A stretch of 64,000 nt of DNA from Algibacter pacificus (GTDB lineage Bacteria; Bacteroidota; Bacteroidia; Flavobacteriales; Flavobacteriaceae). The notes beneath the pieces were generated by a model. The model saw nothing but the letters and a program-made list of their open reading frames with translations, made no database searches and was not told the DNA's origin. The position numbers and the translations under genes are program-made. This document shows positions 1 to 8,788 of this stretch, in pieces (position 1 is the first letter of the stretch; each line of letters begins with the position of its first letter). The stretch spans positions 1 through 64,000 of the forward strand of contig NZ_VOGY01000002.1 in NCBI RefSeq assembly GCF_008033385.1, written 5' to 3'.

Positions 1-186
1 TTTCTCCTATCGTCGAAATGACAAAGTTGGGTTGTTTGAAGTTTAACGATTGTCATGTCGAGGAATCGAGACATCACATTAGAGTGCGTTTTTTTGGTTA
101 GTATGATGAGATTTCTCCTATCGTCGAAATGACAAAGTCGGTTTGTTTGAGGTTTAGTGATTGTCATGTCGAAGTATTGAGACATC
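1..186. repeat. Two-copy 111-bp tandem repeat with internal inverted arms
   Basis: A unit starting TTTCTCCTATCGTCG at 1 recurs at 112. Each unit carries a left arm (1-23 and 112-134) and a right arm starting TGTCATGTCGA (51-75 and 162-186). The right arm is an imperfect reverse complement of the left, so each unit could fold into a hairpin with a loop of about 27 bases. No reading frame is seen. It resembles the intergenic palindromic repeats common in Flavobacteriaceae genomes. The array may extend beyond the left edge. A transcript terminator or a REP-like element is possible; the sequence does not decide. Confidence 0.7.
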
Positions 187-255
187 ACATTGGAGTGAGT
201 TTTTATGTTTGTATTATAAATTTCTTCCAAAACGTAATCAACAATCAAATTCAAA

Positions 256-262
256 TTACGTA
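256..262. promoter_or_regulatory. TACGTA site upstream of the NarL-type regulator
   Basis: TTACGTA ends 18 bases before the -7 box at 281-288, where an activator overlapping the -33 region would bind. The transporter gene downstream has the same hexamer 19 bases before its -7 box. I infer a shared operator, perhaps for the regulator itself; no binding data exist here. Confidence 0.4.
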
Positions 263-280
263 GCATTACTTAAAAATTAG

Positions 281-288
281 TATTTTTG
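281..288 (+). promoter_or_regulatory. Bacteroidota -7 box for the NarL-type regulator
   Basis: TATTTTTG fits the TAnnTTTG consensus. Transcription would start about five bases downstream, giving a leader of roughly 14 nucleotides before the ATG at 307. No good TTTG -33 element is seen; the TACGTA site occupies that place. Confidence 0.6.
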
Positions 289-306
289 TACTTCTAATTA
301 TTATGT

Positions 307-972
307 ATGGATATTATTAATGTTGTATTGGCAGATGATCATGTTTTAGTTCGTGATGGCATAAAAGCACTTTTAGAAGATCAATCTGGGGTTGTTGTTA
401 TGGATGAAGCATCTAATGGAAAAGAAGCTTTAGAAGTTCTTAAAAAAAACAAGCCACATGTGTTAATTATTGATATACGTATGCCTGAAATGAATGGTAT
501 TGATGCGGTTAAAGAAGTTAATAGGTTGTACACCGATGTACGAACACTTGTACTATCTATGCATGATTCCGAAGAATATGTGTTACAAGCTATTCAAGCA
601 GGTGCCGATGGTTATTTATTAAAAGGCGCTAGTAAAGATGAGTTTTTAAAGGCTTTGAATAACGTCGCTTCCGGTGGGAAATATTTTACAGGAGATGTGT
701 CGGCTATAATCATGAATAACTTTGTTAATGGCAATACTAACAAAGCGGTTGCTCCTAAAGTAGAACCTATTAAAGATCCTTTCAAACTTACCAAACGCGA
801 AAAACAAATACTTAATTTAGTACTGCAACTTAAAAATAATAAAGACATTGCGGAGGAACTAAATATAAGTAAGCGTACTGCTGAAGTGCATCGTTTTAAT
901 CTTATGAAAAAATTAGAGGTTAAAAATTTGATGGAATTATCAAATAAAGCTAAGGAATTTGGCTTAGCCTAA
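307..972 (+). CDS. NarL/FixJ-family response regulator (receiver plus LuxR-type HTH)
   Basis: A 221-residue cytoplasmic two-component regulator. The receiver (about 1-120) has the acidic pair D10-D11, phosphoacceptor D56, switch S84 and K106. A LuxR/GerE-type helix-turn-helix follows (about 158-215, with TKREKQIL at its start). Phosphorylation should alter DNA binding. No histidine kinase is adjacent, so the cognate kinase lies elsewhere. The next genes import and reduce nitrate, and TACGTA sites lie before both this gene and the transporter, so control of the nitrate genes and of itself is plausible but inferred. The family is well recognised; the signal it answers to is unknown. The short leader from the promoter at 281 supports the ATG at 307. 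Confidence 0.93.
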   Translation: MDIINVVLADDHVLVRDGIKALLEDQSGVVVMDEASNGKEALEVLKKNKPHVLIIDIRMPEMNGIDAVKEVNRLYTDVRTLVLSMHDSEEYVLQAIQAGADGYLLKGASKDEFLKALNNVASGGKYFTGDVSAIIMNNFVNGNTNKAVAPKVEPIKDPFKLTKREKQILNLVLQLKNNKDIAEELNISKRTAEVHRFNLMKKLEVKNLMELSNKAKEFGLA

Positions 973-1170
973 TAGTCTAGTTCTGTTTTTTTATTTTAAA
1001 ATTATAGGGTTTATGTGTTTTTGAGCGTTTAGCTACGAATTCGAAAATCAATTAGTATGGTTTGGTTTTGTGTATTTCAATAAGTACACTTTTAGTATGA
1101 AGGGGACGAAAGTCTTAAATTTTCAAATTCATCGTGGTTTATTTTCAGAATACTTCTTTTAAGTATATTG

Positions 1171-1353
1171 TACGTAATTATAGAATAGGTATAAGGTTTG
1201 TGTTTACGTAATTACGTATAATGCTTAATAGTCTTATTATGAAAACCCAATATTTCTTCTTAAATATTAACCAAGTATTAGCATATCCTCAAAAAGATTA
1301 TTCTAAAATTGTTAATCTAGTATTAATTTGTTAATACGTAATTTTAATACGTA
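1171..1353. promoter_or_regulatory. Cluster of TACGTA sites in the regulator-transporter gap
   Basis: The gap 973-1400 holds no gene. It contains TACGTA at 1171-1176, a dyad TTACGTAATTACGTA at 1204-1218, and two hexamers at 1335-1340 and 1348-1353 separated by seven bases. The last hexamer ends 19 bases before the -7 box at 1373. Repetition of one six-base palindrome in this gap and before the regulator gene suggests operator sites for a transcription factor, possibly the NarL-type regulator next door. This is inference from position and repetition only. The stretch 973-1170 shows nothing else. Confidence 0.45.
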
Positions 1354-1372
1354 CAAATTAAGTAATTATACT

Positions 1373-1380
1373 TAGTTTTG
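1373..1380 (+). promoter_or_regulatory. -7 box for the nitrate transporter
   Basis: TAGTTTTG matches TAnnTTTG, 20 bases before the ATG at 1401. There is no TTTG at the usual -33 distance; a TACGTA site lies there instead, which suggests dependence on an activator. Confidence 0.55.
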
Positions 1381-1400
1381 TAAGTATAAAATTATCAATT

Positions 1401-2819
1401 ATGGCAAATTTAGCACAAGCAAAGTCAACAACACTAAGTTTATTAGATTTTAAAAGCGTGTCTACACGTACATTTTGGATCACGTCTATATCGTTTTTTA
1501 TGTGTTTCTTCGCATGGTTCGGTATTGTTCCATTTATGCCCGATGTGGTTAAAGATTTAGGTTTAACACCAGATCAAAAATGGAATTCTATTATTCTAGC
1601 TGTTTCGGGAACCGTATTTGCACGTTTACTTATTGGTAAATTATGCGATAAATATGGACCAAGATTATGTTATACATGGTTATTAACTATTGGTGCAATA
1701 CCTGTTATTTTATGTGGTTTGGTGCAAACGCCAACCCAGTTTTTAATTTGTAGATTGTTTATAGGTTTTATTGGGGCATCATTTGTAATTACGCAAGTAC
1801 ATACCTCTTTAATGTATGCACCAAATATTGTTGGAACAGCAAACGCAACTTCTGCCGGATGGGGAAACCTTGGTGGAGGAGCAAATAGATTAGGGATGCC
1901 GTTAATTGCAGCTGCTGTTGTTAGTTTTGGAGTTGCCGATGCTGATGCATGGAGATACTCGATGGTTATTGCTGGTATTGTTTGTTTCTGTATGGGTATT
2001 ATTTATTTTTTCTTTACTAAAGATACGCTTTACGGAAACTTTAAAGATTTAAGAGCTTCTGGCGAAATGGTTTCAACTAAAAAAGATCAAATTGGTTTTT
2101 TAGAAGTGTTGAAAGATTATAGAGTTTGGATTTTATTTGTAGTCTATGCGGCTAGTTTCGGAATTGAATTAACGGTTTACGGAACGATGGATGATTATCT
2201 TCAAAACACTTTTCAGTTAGAGCGTGTTACAGCGGGGAATATCGTGTTATCATTCGCATTAATGAATATTTTTGCAAGAACACTTGGTGGTTTCTTCGGT
2301 GATAAATTTGGAAAGTTAAAAGGCTTAAGAGGTCGGGTCTTATTCTTAGCATTCATTTTAGCGATACAAGGTTTAATGTTGGTGACTTTTTCAACAACAA
2401 CCAGTATCATTGTGGGTGTTACATTCTTAATATTATTTAGTTTATCCGTTCAAATGGCAGAAGGCGCAACGTTTTCGGTAGTGCCATTTATTAATAAAAA
2501 AGCTATTGGTTCGGTTTCAGGGATTGTTGGCGCAGGCGGTAATGTAGGTGCTTTTTTAGCAGCTATGTTATTAAAGTCACAGTCGGCCGTAGCAGAAAAA
2601 AGCGCCATAATGGCCAGTCAAGGCTTAGGCGAAGAGGCTATTAAAGCCGCTCAATCAGCAGCATCAGCTACCGCAGTTTCTAGTGGCTATTTCATAATTG
2701 GTGTCACTGTGGTTGTTACTGCGGTAGTTTCTTTAACCATTCGTTTTTCATTAGAAGATGAAAAAATAGCGAAAGGGGAATCTATAGTTAATCCAGAAAA
2801 TTTAATTCTGGCAGAATAA
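1401..2819 (+). CDS. narK: NarK-type nitrate/nitrite transporter (major facilitator superfamily)
   Basis: A 472-residue inner-membrane protein of the nitrate/nitrite porter family with about 12 hydrophobic segments. The first nitrate signature is visible as AGWGNLGGG (152-160), and a second glycine-rich signature, GIVGAGGNVGAF, lies in the C-terminal half. R75 is in the position of the substrate-binding arginine of helix 2. The family exchanges or imports nitrate and nitrite. A nitrate reductase gene follows 133 bp downstream, so uptake of nitrate for reduction is the likely role. A strong hairpin terminator follows the stop codon, so read-through to the reductase may be only partial. Nothing distinguishes import from nitrite export apart from this context. 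Confidence 0.93.
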   Translation: MANLAQAKSTTLSLLDFKSVSTRTFWITSISFFMCFFAWFGIVPFMPDVVKDLGLTPDQKWNSIILAVSGTVFARLLIGKLCDKYGPRLCYTWLLTIGAIPVILCGLVQTPTQFLICRLFIGFIGASFVITQVHTSLMYAPNIVGTANATSAGWGNLGGGANRLGMPLIAAAVVSFGVADADAWRYSMVIAGIVCFCMGIIYFFFTKDTLYGNFKDLRASGEMVSTKKDQIGFLEVLKDYRVWILFVVYAASFGIELTVYGTMDDYLQNTFQLERVTAGNIVLSFALMNIFARTLGGFFGDKFGKLKGLRGRVLFLAFILAIQGLMLVTFSTTTSIIVGVTFLILFSLSVQMAEGATFSVVPFINKKAIGSVSGIVGAGGNVGAFLAAMLLKSQSAVAEKSAIMASQGLGEEAIKAAQSAASATAVSSGYFIIGVTVVVTAVVSLTIRFSLEDEKIAKGESIVNPENLILAE

Positions 2820-2832
2820 AAGGCAGAGTTAC

Positions 2833-2875
2833 AAAGGATGCTTTTAATATTTTTTAAGTAAAAGCATCCTTTTTT
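2833..2875 (+). terminator. Rho-independent terminator after the nitrate transporter
   Basis: A perfect 14-bp stem (2833-2846 with 2859-2872) around GGATGC/GCATCC, a 12-base loop and a run of T. It lies between the transporter and the reductase genes, so it ends the first transcript or lowers downstream expression. Confidence 0.85.
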
Positions 2876-2952
2876 AAAGTATTCAGAATAATAAAATTTC
2901 TATTTGTTTTCTGAAGTTAAAAGATGTTACTTAGTGTAAAATATGAATCTCA

Positions 2953-5900
2953 ATGATTAAAAACGAAGTAAAAACAACGTGTTCATATTGTGGTGTAGGC
3001 TGCGGAATTATTGTTAAAAAAGATAGCAATGGTAAAGTATTGGTGGAGGGGGATAAAGACCATCCAGTAAACAAAGGTATGTTATGCTCAAAGGGCATGA
3101 ATTTACATTACGTTGCCAACGATGTTTCCGATAGAATTCTGTATCCAGAAATGCGTTGGAGTCGTTCGCACCCCAGAGAGCGTGTTACTTGGGACGAAGG
3201 TTTAGATCGTGCAGCAAGTGTTTTTAAGTCCATTATCAAAAAGCACGGTCCAGATAGCGTGGCATTTTACGTATCGGGACAAAGTTTAACCGAAGAATAT
3301 TACATTGCCAACAAACTTACCAAAGGATTTTTAGGAACTAATAATATTGATACTAACTCTAGACTTTGCATGAGTTCTGCCGTAGTGGGTTATAAAAAAA
3401 CATTTGGTGAAGATAGCGTGCCGGTGTCTTATGAAGATATTGAATTGGCCGATTGTTTTCTTATCACGGGAGCTAATCCAGCTTGGTGTCATCCTATTTT
3501 ATTCCGAAGAATTGAGAAACGTAAAGAAGAAAATCCGGAGGTTAAAATTATAGTTATTGATCCGAGAAAAACGGACTCTGCAAATTTTGCGGATTTACAT
3601 TTACAACTCCTTCCGGGAACCGATGTTATTTTATACAATGCCATTGGAAGATGTTTATATAAAAGAGGTTTAATAGACGAAAAATTTATTAAAGAACATA
3701 CTGAGGGTTTTCAGGATTATAAAGAACTCATATTTAAAACTTCATTAAAACAAGCCTCCAAAATTTGTGGTGTTGAAGAAAAAGATATCCGAAAAGCAGC
3801 CGATATTATTGGTGTTTCAAAAGGATTTATAAGTATGTGGGCCATGGGACTCAACCAAAGTGTTGTGGGGACCGATAAAAATGTGTCTTTACTTAATTTA
3901 TCTTTAATAACTGGCCAGGTTGGGAAACCAGGTTCGGGACCATTCTCATTAACGGGGCAACCTAATGCTATGGGAGGTCGTGAGGTTGGAGGTATGGCTA
4001 ATTTACTTGCCGTCCATAAGGATTTAGGAAATGAAGAACATCGTCGTGAAGTGGCTCAGTTTTGGGGTGTCGATAAAATTTCGCCTAAACCGGGTTTAAC
4101 AGCAACGGAATTATTTGATGCTTTAGATAGCGGAAAATTGAAAGCCGTTTGGATTGCTTGTACCAATCCGTTGGTGAGTATGCCAAATACCCACAAAATT
4201 GAAAGTGCCATGAAGAAGGCGAAATTTGTAGTGGTTCAAGAAATTTCACATAAAGCGGATACTTTAGAATATGCCGATTTAGTATTACCAGCAGCAGCTT
4301 GGTTGGAAAAAGAAGGTACGATGACGAATTCTGAGCGTCGTATTTCATATTTACCAAAAGAAATAGAGGCGCCCGGAGAGGCAAGACCAGATGTTGAAAT
4401 ATTTTGCGATTTTGCGCAGCGTATGGGTTTCCGCGGATTTAATTTTAATAATGCTTCGGAAATTTACGATGAATATGCCTCCATGACCAAAGGAACCAAT
4501 ATTGATGTATCTTATTTAAATTACGATAGATTAAAAACGGAAGGTACTTTTCAATGGCCTGTTCCCGAATACCGCCATAAAGGAACACCACGTTTATTTG
4601 AGGATAAAAAATTCTATACACCTTCGCAAAAAGCGATATTTAATTTACCATCAACAATAGAGAATACTTCGGTGCAACCTAATGGAGACTATCCTTTAAT
4701 TTTAACAACAGGTAGAGTGCGCGATCAATGGCATACCATGACCAAAACCGGGAAGGTGTCTCGATTAAAAACACATTACCCAACACCTGTTTTAGAAATT
4801 AATCCGGTAGATGCCTTTTTAAATAAAATTAAAGATGGCGATATTTCAGAAATAAAAAGTGCGAACGGTGTGGTTCGTGTACGTGTAAAAATTACAGATA
4901 CCATCAAAAAAGGCGTGGTGTTTTTACCCATGCACTGGGGTAAACAACTTGAAAGTAATTTAAACCGTGCGAATAATTTAACCAATACACATGTAGATCC
5001 GGTTTCTAAAGAACCCGATTTTAAATTCACTTGTGTATCCGTTAAAAAATATAAAAAACCAGTCGATAAAATTATTATTGTTGGGGCTGGAGCAGCCGCT
5101 TTTAGGTTTGTTCAAAATTATAGAGAATCTAACGAGGTTGATGAAATTCATGTATTTTCTAAAGAACCTAATTTATTCTATAATCGGGTATTATTACCAG
5201 AGTACATTACCGAAGAGTTAACTTGGCAAGCTTTATTAAAAATAAAGGAACTCGAGTTAAAAAAACTTAAAATAACGGTGCACCCGGAAACCTCTATTTC
5301 TAATATAGATTCTAAGCATAATGTAGTTACAGATAGTAATGGCGAAGCGCATAGTTATACCAAACTTATTTTAGCAACAGGAAGTCGTGCTTTTATACCA
5401 AACGGTGTTCAAATAGATTTACCAGGGCGTTTTACTATGCGAAACAAGCATGATGCCGATAGTTTTAAAGCGTATTTAGAGGCCACAAATTTACCTCCAG
5501 AAGAGCAGCATGTTGTAATTGTGGGTGGTGGTTTATTAGGTTTGGAGTTGGCAGCTGCCATGAAACATAAAAATGTAAAAATTACTATCATTCAGCGAGC
5601 ATCACGCTTAATGGAGCGCCAGTTGGATAAGGTTTCTAGTAAACTTTTGGCACTAGATGTTCAAGAACGTGGTATTCAAATTTATTTTGATAACGAAGTG
5701 AGTACCGTTTTTGATGATGATGATACGGGCGAGATAAACATCACTCTTAAAAGTGGTAAATCTTTAACAGCAAACGCCATTGTATATGCTATTGGTACGC
5801 GTCCAAATATAGAAATAGCTAAAGAAAACGGTATTCTTTGCGGGCGCGGTGTTAAGGTAAATCAGCATTTACAATCATCAGTTCCTAATATATTTGCCAT

Positions 5901-6474
5901 TGGCGAAATTGCAGAATTCAACAATCAATTATTCGGGATTACATCGGCGGCAGAGGAGCAAGCCAATATTTTAGCAAACTTTATAGCAGGTGATATTAGT
6001 GTAGCCTATAACGGTTCTGTTTTAATGAATATTTTAAAATTCAACGATTTAAACCTGTGTAGTATAGGAGAAATTAATATTCCCGAAAACGATTTAAGTT
6101 ACGAGGAAATTATATTCACGGATATTTCTAAGCGCTATTACAAAAAATGTATTGTAAAAGATGATTTATTAGTTGGCGCGGTTTTAATGGGTGATAAAAA
6201 TGAATTTGCCGAGTTTAAAACCATGATTGAGAGTAAAATTGAAATGGCCGATAAGCGAAATACTTTGCTTCGTGGCGCTTCAAACGATGTGCCGGTTATT
6301 GGTAAATTGGTATGCTCATGCAGCCAAGTAGGCGAGGGGAATATAGTAGAAGCCATACAAAAAGGCTGTAACGATTTTACCGAACTTTGTAACAAAACAG
6401 GAGCAGGGTTAGGTTGCGGAAGTTGTAAAACTGAAGTGAAAGAAATTTTGAATAACACCAAAGTATTAGCGTAA
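2953..6474 (+). CDS. Assimilatory nitrate reductase fused to an FAD/NAD(P)H dehydrogenase and BFD-like [2Fe-2S] tail
   Basis: A 1173-residue cytoplasmic enzyme with no signal peptide. Residues 1 to about 690 are a molybdopterin oxidoreductase: [4Fe-4S] cysteines C10, C13, C17 and C45, and a probable molybdenum ligand C139 in RLCMSSAVVGY, followed by the molybdopterin-binding domain near 575-690. From about 697 a pyridine nucleotide-disulfide oxidoreductase module begins, with IIIVGAGAAAF for FAD and VVIVGGGLLGLELA for NAD(P). The end carries a BFD-like [2Fe-2S] domain with C1121, C1123, C1155 and C1158. Electrons should pass from NAD(P)H through FAD and the clusters to molybdenum, reducing nitrate to nitrite. 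Elsewhere these parts are usually separate NasC- and NasB-type subunits. The next gene starts two bases after the stop, so the two are co-translated. Confidence 0.93.
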   Translation: MIKNEVKTTCSYCGVGCGIIVKKDSNGKVLVEGDKDHPVNKGMLCSKGMNLHYVANDVSDRILYPEMRWSRSHPRERVTWDEGLDRAASVFKSIIKKHGPDSVAFYVSGQSLTEEYYIANKLTKGFLGTNNIDTNSRLCMSSAVVGYKKTFGEDSVPVSYEDIELADCFLITGANPAWCHPILFRRIEKRKEENPEVKIIVIDPRKTDSANFADLHLQLLPGTDVILYNAIGRCLYKRGLIDEKFIKEHTEGFQDYKELIFKTSLKQASKICGVEEKDIRKAADIIGVSKGFISMWAMGLNQSVVGTDKNVSLLNLSLITGQVGKPGSGPFSLTGQPNAMGGREVGGMANLLAVHKDLGNEEHRREVAQFWGVDKISPKPGLTATELFDALDSGKLKAVWIACTNPLVSMPNTHKIESAMKKAKFVVVQEISHKADTLEYADLVLPAAAWLEKEGTMTNSERRISYLPKEIEAPGEARPDVEIFCDFAQRMGFRGFNFNNASEIYDEYASMTKGTNIDVSYLNYDRLKTEGTFQWPVPEYRHKGTPRLFEDKKFYTPSQKAIFNLPSTIENTSVQPNGDYPLILTTGRVRDQWHTMTKTGKVSRLKTHYPTPVLEINPVDAFLNKIKDGDISEIKSANGVVRVRVKITDTIKKGVVFLPMHWGKQLESNLNRANNLTNTHVDPVSKEPDFKFTCVSVKKYKKPVDKIIIVGAGAAAFRFVQNYRESNEVDEIHVFSKEPNLFYNRVLLPEYITEELTWQALLKIKELELKKLKITVHPETSISNIDSKHNVVTDSNGEAHSYTKLILATGSRAFIPNGVQIDLPGRFTMRNKHDADSFKAYLEATNLPPEEQHVVIVGGGLLGLELAAAMKHKNVKITIIQRASRLMERQLDKVSSKLLALDVQERGIQIYFDNEVSTVFDDDDTGEINITLKSGKSLTANAIVYAIGTRPNIEIAKENGILCGRGVKVNQHLQSSVPNIFAIGEIAEFNNQLFGITSAAEEQANILANFIAGDISVAYNGSVLMNILKFNDLNLCSIGEINIPENDLSYEEIIFTDISKRYYKKCIVKDDLLVGAVLMGDKNEFAEFKTMIESKIEMADKRNTLLRGASNDVPVIGKLVCSCSQVGEGNIVEAIQKGCNDFTELCNKTGAGLGCGSCKTEVKEILNNTKVLA

Positions 6475-6476
6475 TT

Positions 6477-7901
6477 ATGGAACCATATAGACTTAGAATA
6501 AACGGTGGTGTTTTATCGCCAGGTGAGTTAAAATATATTTGCGAAGCCGCAGAAGGTTTAGGTTTAGATGCCATTTCATTTGGATCTCGACAAGATATTA
6601 TTTTTCCCGAACAAATCGATAAAGATAAGTTCACGCAATTTGATAAAATTCAGTTTATAAAACCCAAACGCGATGGTATAGAAAACATCGTGTCGTCCTA
6701 TGTGTCGGCCGATATTTTACCTAGTACCTCATGGCTTACCAGCGATCGTTATTTATATATTTTAGAACAGTTTAAACACAATTTAAAATTACGAGTAAAC
6801 ATAATAGACCCAAAGCAACGCTTAGTACCTTTATTTACAGGAAATGTAAATTTTATAGCCTCAGAAAATGAAGATTATTGGTATTTGTATGTGCGTTTAC
6901 CAGACTGGAAAAAAACAGAAATGTATCCTGCTTTAATTTACAGTTGGGATATGGATAAAGTAGAATTGGCCATAGAGCAGGTTTTACAAGAAGAGCCAGA
7001 AACCATAGAAACGCTTTTCGATTTAGTAAACGATGCAGTAGAAACCAATAATCGCACCGTAGATAAACCTTTGGAAGTGCCATTTTACCCCTTTCCATAT
7101 TATGAAGGCATGAACCGGTTTGGCGATAAATATTGGCTAGGATTATACTGGAGAAATAACCGCTACGATTTAACTTTTTTAAAGGATTTATGCGATTTAT
7201 GTGCCGAAAGTAAAATAGGTAAAATATGTATCACACCCTGGAAATCCTTTATTGTAAAAGGCGTTCCAATCCATTCAAAATTACAATGGGAAAAGTTTTT
7301 AGGTAGTTACGGGATTAACGTGCGTCACTCCATGTTAGAACTCAACTGGCATTTACCAGTAAACGATATAGACGCGCTAAACCTAAAAAAATATTTAGTA
7401 ACCAACTTCGATCAAAACGATATAAGTACCTACGGATTAACCTTTGGAATTTCAAATTTCGAAAGTAAAGCCTATCATTTTACATCGGTGGTTATTGAAA
7501 AAAATAAAAAACCCGAACTTTTAGGCGATTTTGTAGTTCGTGACACCTATAATTTACTCTATGCTAAAAATTTCGATCCCAATACTGGCGAATACATTAT
7601 GCATGTTCAAGATGTAGATAAAGTGGAGCTTCCTGGGCTTTTAATGGAGTTAAGTAAACTCTATTTTAAGCAATTAGGCACTCAAAACGAAACGGTTAAA
7701 CCTAAAGAAATTAAAAAAGAAACCACCCAAGAAAACGTCTATCAATGTCAAGATTGTTTAACTATTTATAACGAAGTTTATGGAGATATTACTCAAGATA
7801 TCCCACCAAATACACCCTTCGAAAAGCTCGAAGATACCTATCAATGTTCTCTATGCGAAGCACCTAAAAGTAATTTTAAACAAAAAGTATTGGTTAAATA
7901 A
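6477..7901 (+). CDS. Siroheme-reductase-like protein with C-terminal rubredoxin domain
   Basis: A 474-residue cytoplasmic protein. The N-terminal 70 residues (INGGVLSPGELKYICEAAE and on) resemble the ferredoxin-like half domain of nitrite/sulfite reductases. The C-terminal 54 residues are a rubredoxin, with C424, C427, C457 and C460 and the usual PPNTPFEKL stretch between the pairs. The cysteine pattern that binds siroheme and [4Fe-4S] in true nitrite reductases (C-x5-C then C-x3-C) is not seen; the mid-region cysteines lie in LCDLC and KIC. So it may be a degenerate reductase or an electron-transfer partner rather than a classical nitrite reductase. The two-base gap after the nitrate reductase gene ties it to nitrate assimilation. 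The rubredoxin call is firm; the function of the rest is uncertain. Confidence 0.75.
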   Translation: MEPYRLRINGGVLSPGELKYICEAAEGLGLDAISFGSRQDIIFPEQIDKDKFTQFDKIQFIKPKRDGIENIVSSYVSADILPSTSWLTSDRYLYILEQFKHNLKLRVNIIDPKQRLVPLFTGNVNFIASENEDYWYLYVRLPDWKKTEMYPALIYSWDMDKVELAIEQVLQEEPETIETLFDLVNDAVETNNRTVDKPLEVPFYPFPYYEGMNRFGDKYWLGLYWRNNRYDLTFLKDLCDLCAESKIGKICITPWKSFIVKGVPIHSKLQWEKFLGSYGINVRHSMLELNWHLPVNDIDALNLKKYLVTNFDQNDISTYGLTFGISNFESKAYHFTSVVIEKNKKPELLGDFVVRDTYNLLYAKNFDPNTGEYIMHVQDVDKVELPGLLMELSKLYFKQLGTQNETVKPKEIKKETTQENVYQCQDCLTIYNEVYGDITQDIPPNTPFEKLEDTYQCSLCEAPKSNFKQKVLVK

Positions 7902-8371
7902 TGTATAGTTTAGAAGCTATTTCCTGTAACCCACTATATTTTTTTATAGATAATTTTAGGGGCAGTTTTATTATAAAAAATACTTTAAAAACTAGAGTTA
8001 CCACGATCTATCAATTCAAAAAAGGATGCCGATTCTATCGGAGATAAATTACCTAAAAACAACTTTTATATTGCTTAATAATGTTTTATTTGTATTTTTA
8101 GCTATATAAAAATTGGAAAAAGTTAAAAAAGAGTTTTCAAAACGATAGAAATGAAAAATTTATTTAACTGTTCCTCTTTGATAAGAATCTTTTTTAATCA
8201 TTTAATATTAAAAATATTTAAGTAAGAAACGCCAAGTTTAATTACTAAAAACCATTCGTCGATACTTAATAGAAATTCAACTATATTAAAATTTAATTGA
8301 ACGAATTAGATTTTTAAAGCATTATTATAAGGACTATTTTTATATATTAAAACTTAAGATTTAAGAAAGGG
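7902..8371. other. Intergenic region before the NO-sensing operon
   Basis: AT-rich with no convincing gene. A short dyad CCGAT-TCT-ATCGG lies near 8030-8042, without a following T run. A weak FNR/CRP-like half match, TTGATAAGAATC, lies near 8078-8089. TATTTTTA at 8335-8342 is one base off the -7 consensus and is the best promoter candidate for the operon that follows. Confidence 0.4.
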
Positions 8372-8377
8372 ATGCTA

Positions 8378-8788
8378 ATGAAAACTCTAAATATACTATT
8401 AATAGAAGATGACATGATTGAAGTTATGAAATTTCAGCGTACCATTTCGTCTCTTCAGCTAAACCATAAAATTATTGAAGCGAATAATGGAGAAGATGCT
8501 TTAAAAATTTTAGAGCGTAAGGATGAGTTGCCAGATATCATTTTGTTAGATTTAAACATGCCTAAAATTAATGGTATTGAATTTTTAAATATTTTAAAAG
8601 CCGACGAAGTATTAAAATATATTCCGACTATAATTTTAACAACCTCACAGAACCAAAAAGATTTGTTGGAGTGTTATAAAATTGGTATTGCAGGTTATGT
8701 TTTAAAACCATTAAAGTACGAAGAATACGTGTCTAAAATGGATAAACTTTTGGCGTATTGGAGTATTAATGAATTAAAACATATATAA
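8378..8788 (+). CDS. Single-domain (CheY/Spo0F-like) response regulator
   Basis: A 136-residue receiver without an output domain. The acidic pair D11-D12 (in LLIEDD), phosphoacceptor D58 (LLDLNMP), a TTS switch and the lysine in LKPLKY are all present. Receivers of this type act as phosphate shuttles or bind a target protein. It is the first gene of a seven-gene run with almost no spacing; its stop abuts the H-NOX start. An ATG six bases upstream (8372) is possible, but AAAGG lies better placed for 8378. Partners are probably the two kinases and the Hpt protein downstream. Confidence 0.9.
   Translation: MKTLNILLIEDDMIEVMKFQRTISSLQLNHKIIEANNGEDALKILERKDELPDIILLDLNMPKINGIEFLNILKADEVLKYIPTIILTTSQNQKDLLECYKIGIAGYVLKPLKYEEYVSKMDKLLAYWSINELKHI

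Noticed and set aside
4085-4384. 99-codon frame antisense to the nitrate reductase
   Set aside because: Contained in the molybdopterin domain coding sequence; no signal, family or promoter.
7901-8047. 48-codon frame overlapping the stop of the rubredoxin protein gene (TAATG)
   Set aside because: The arrangement mimics translational coupling, but the product has no recognisable feature, no promoter or terminator frames it, and the composition is that of the AT-rich intergenic DNA.
8078-8091. FNR/CRP-like operator before the NO-sensing operon
   Set aside because: Only the left half TTGAT matches; the right half lacks ATCAA, and the position is far from the likely promoter.
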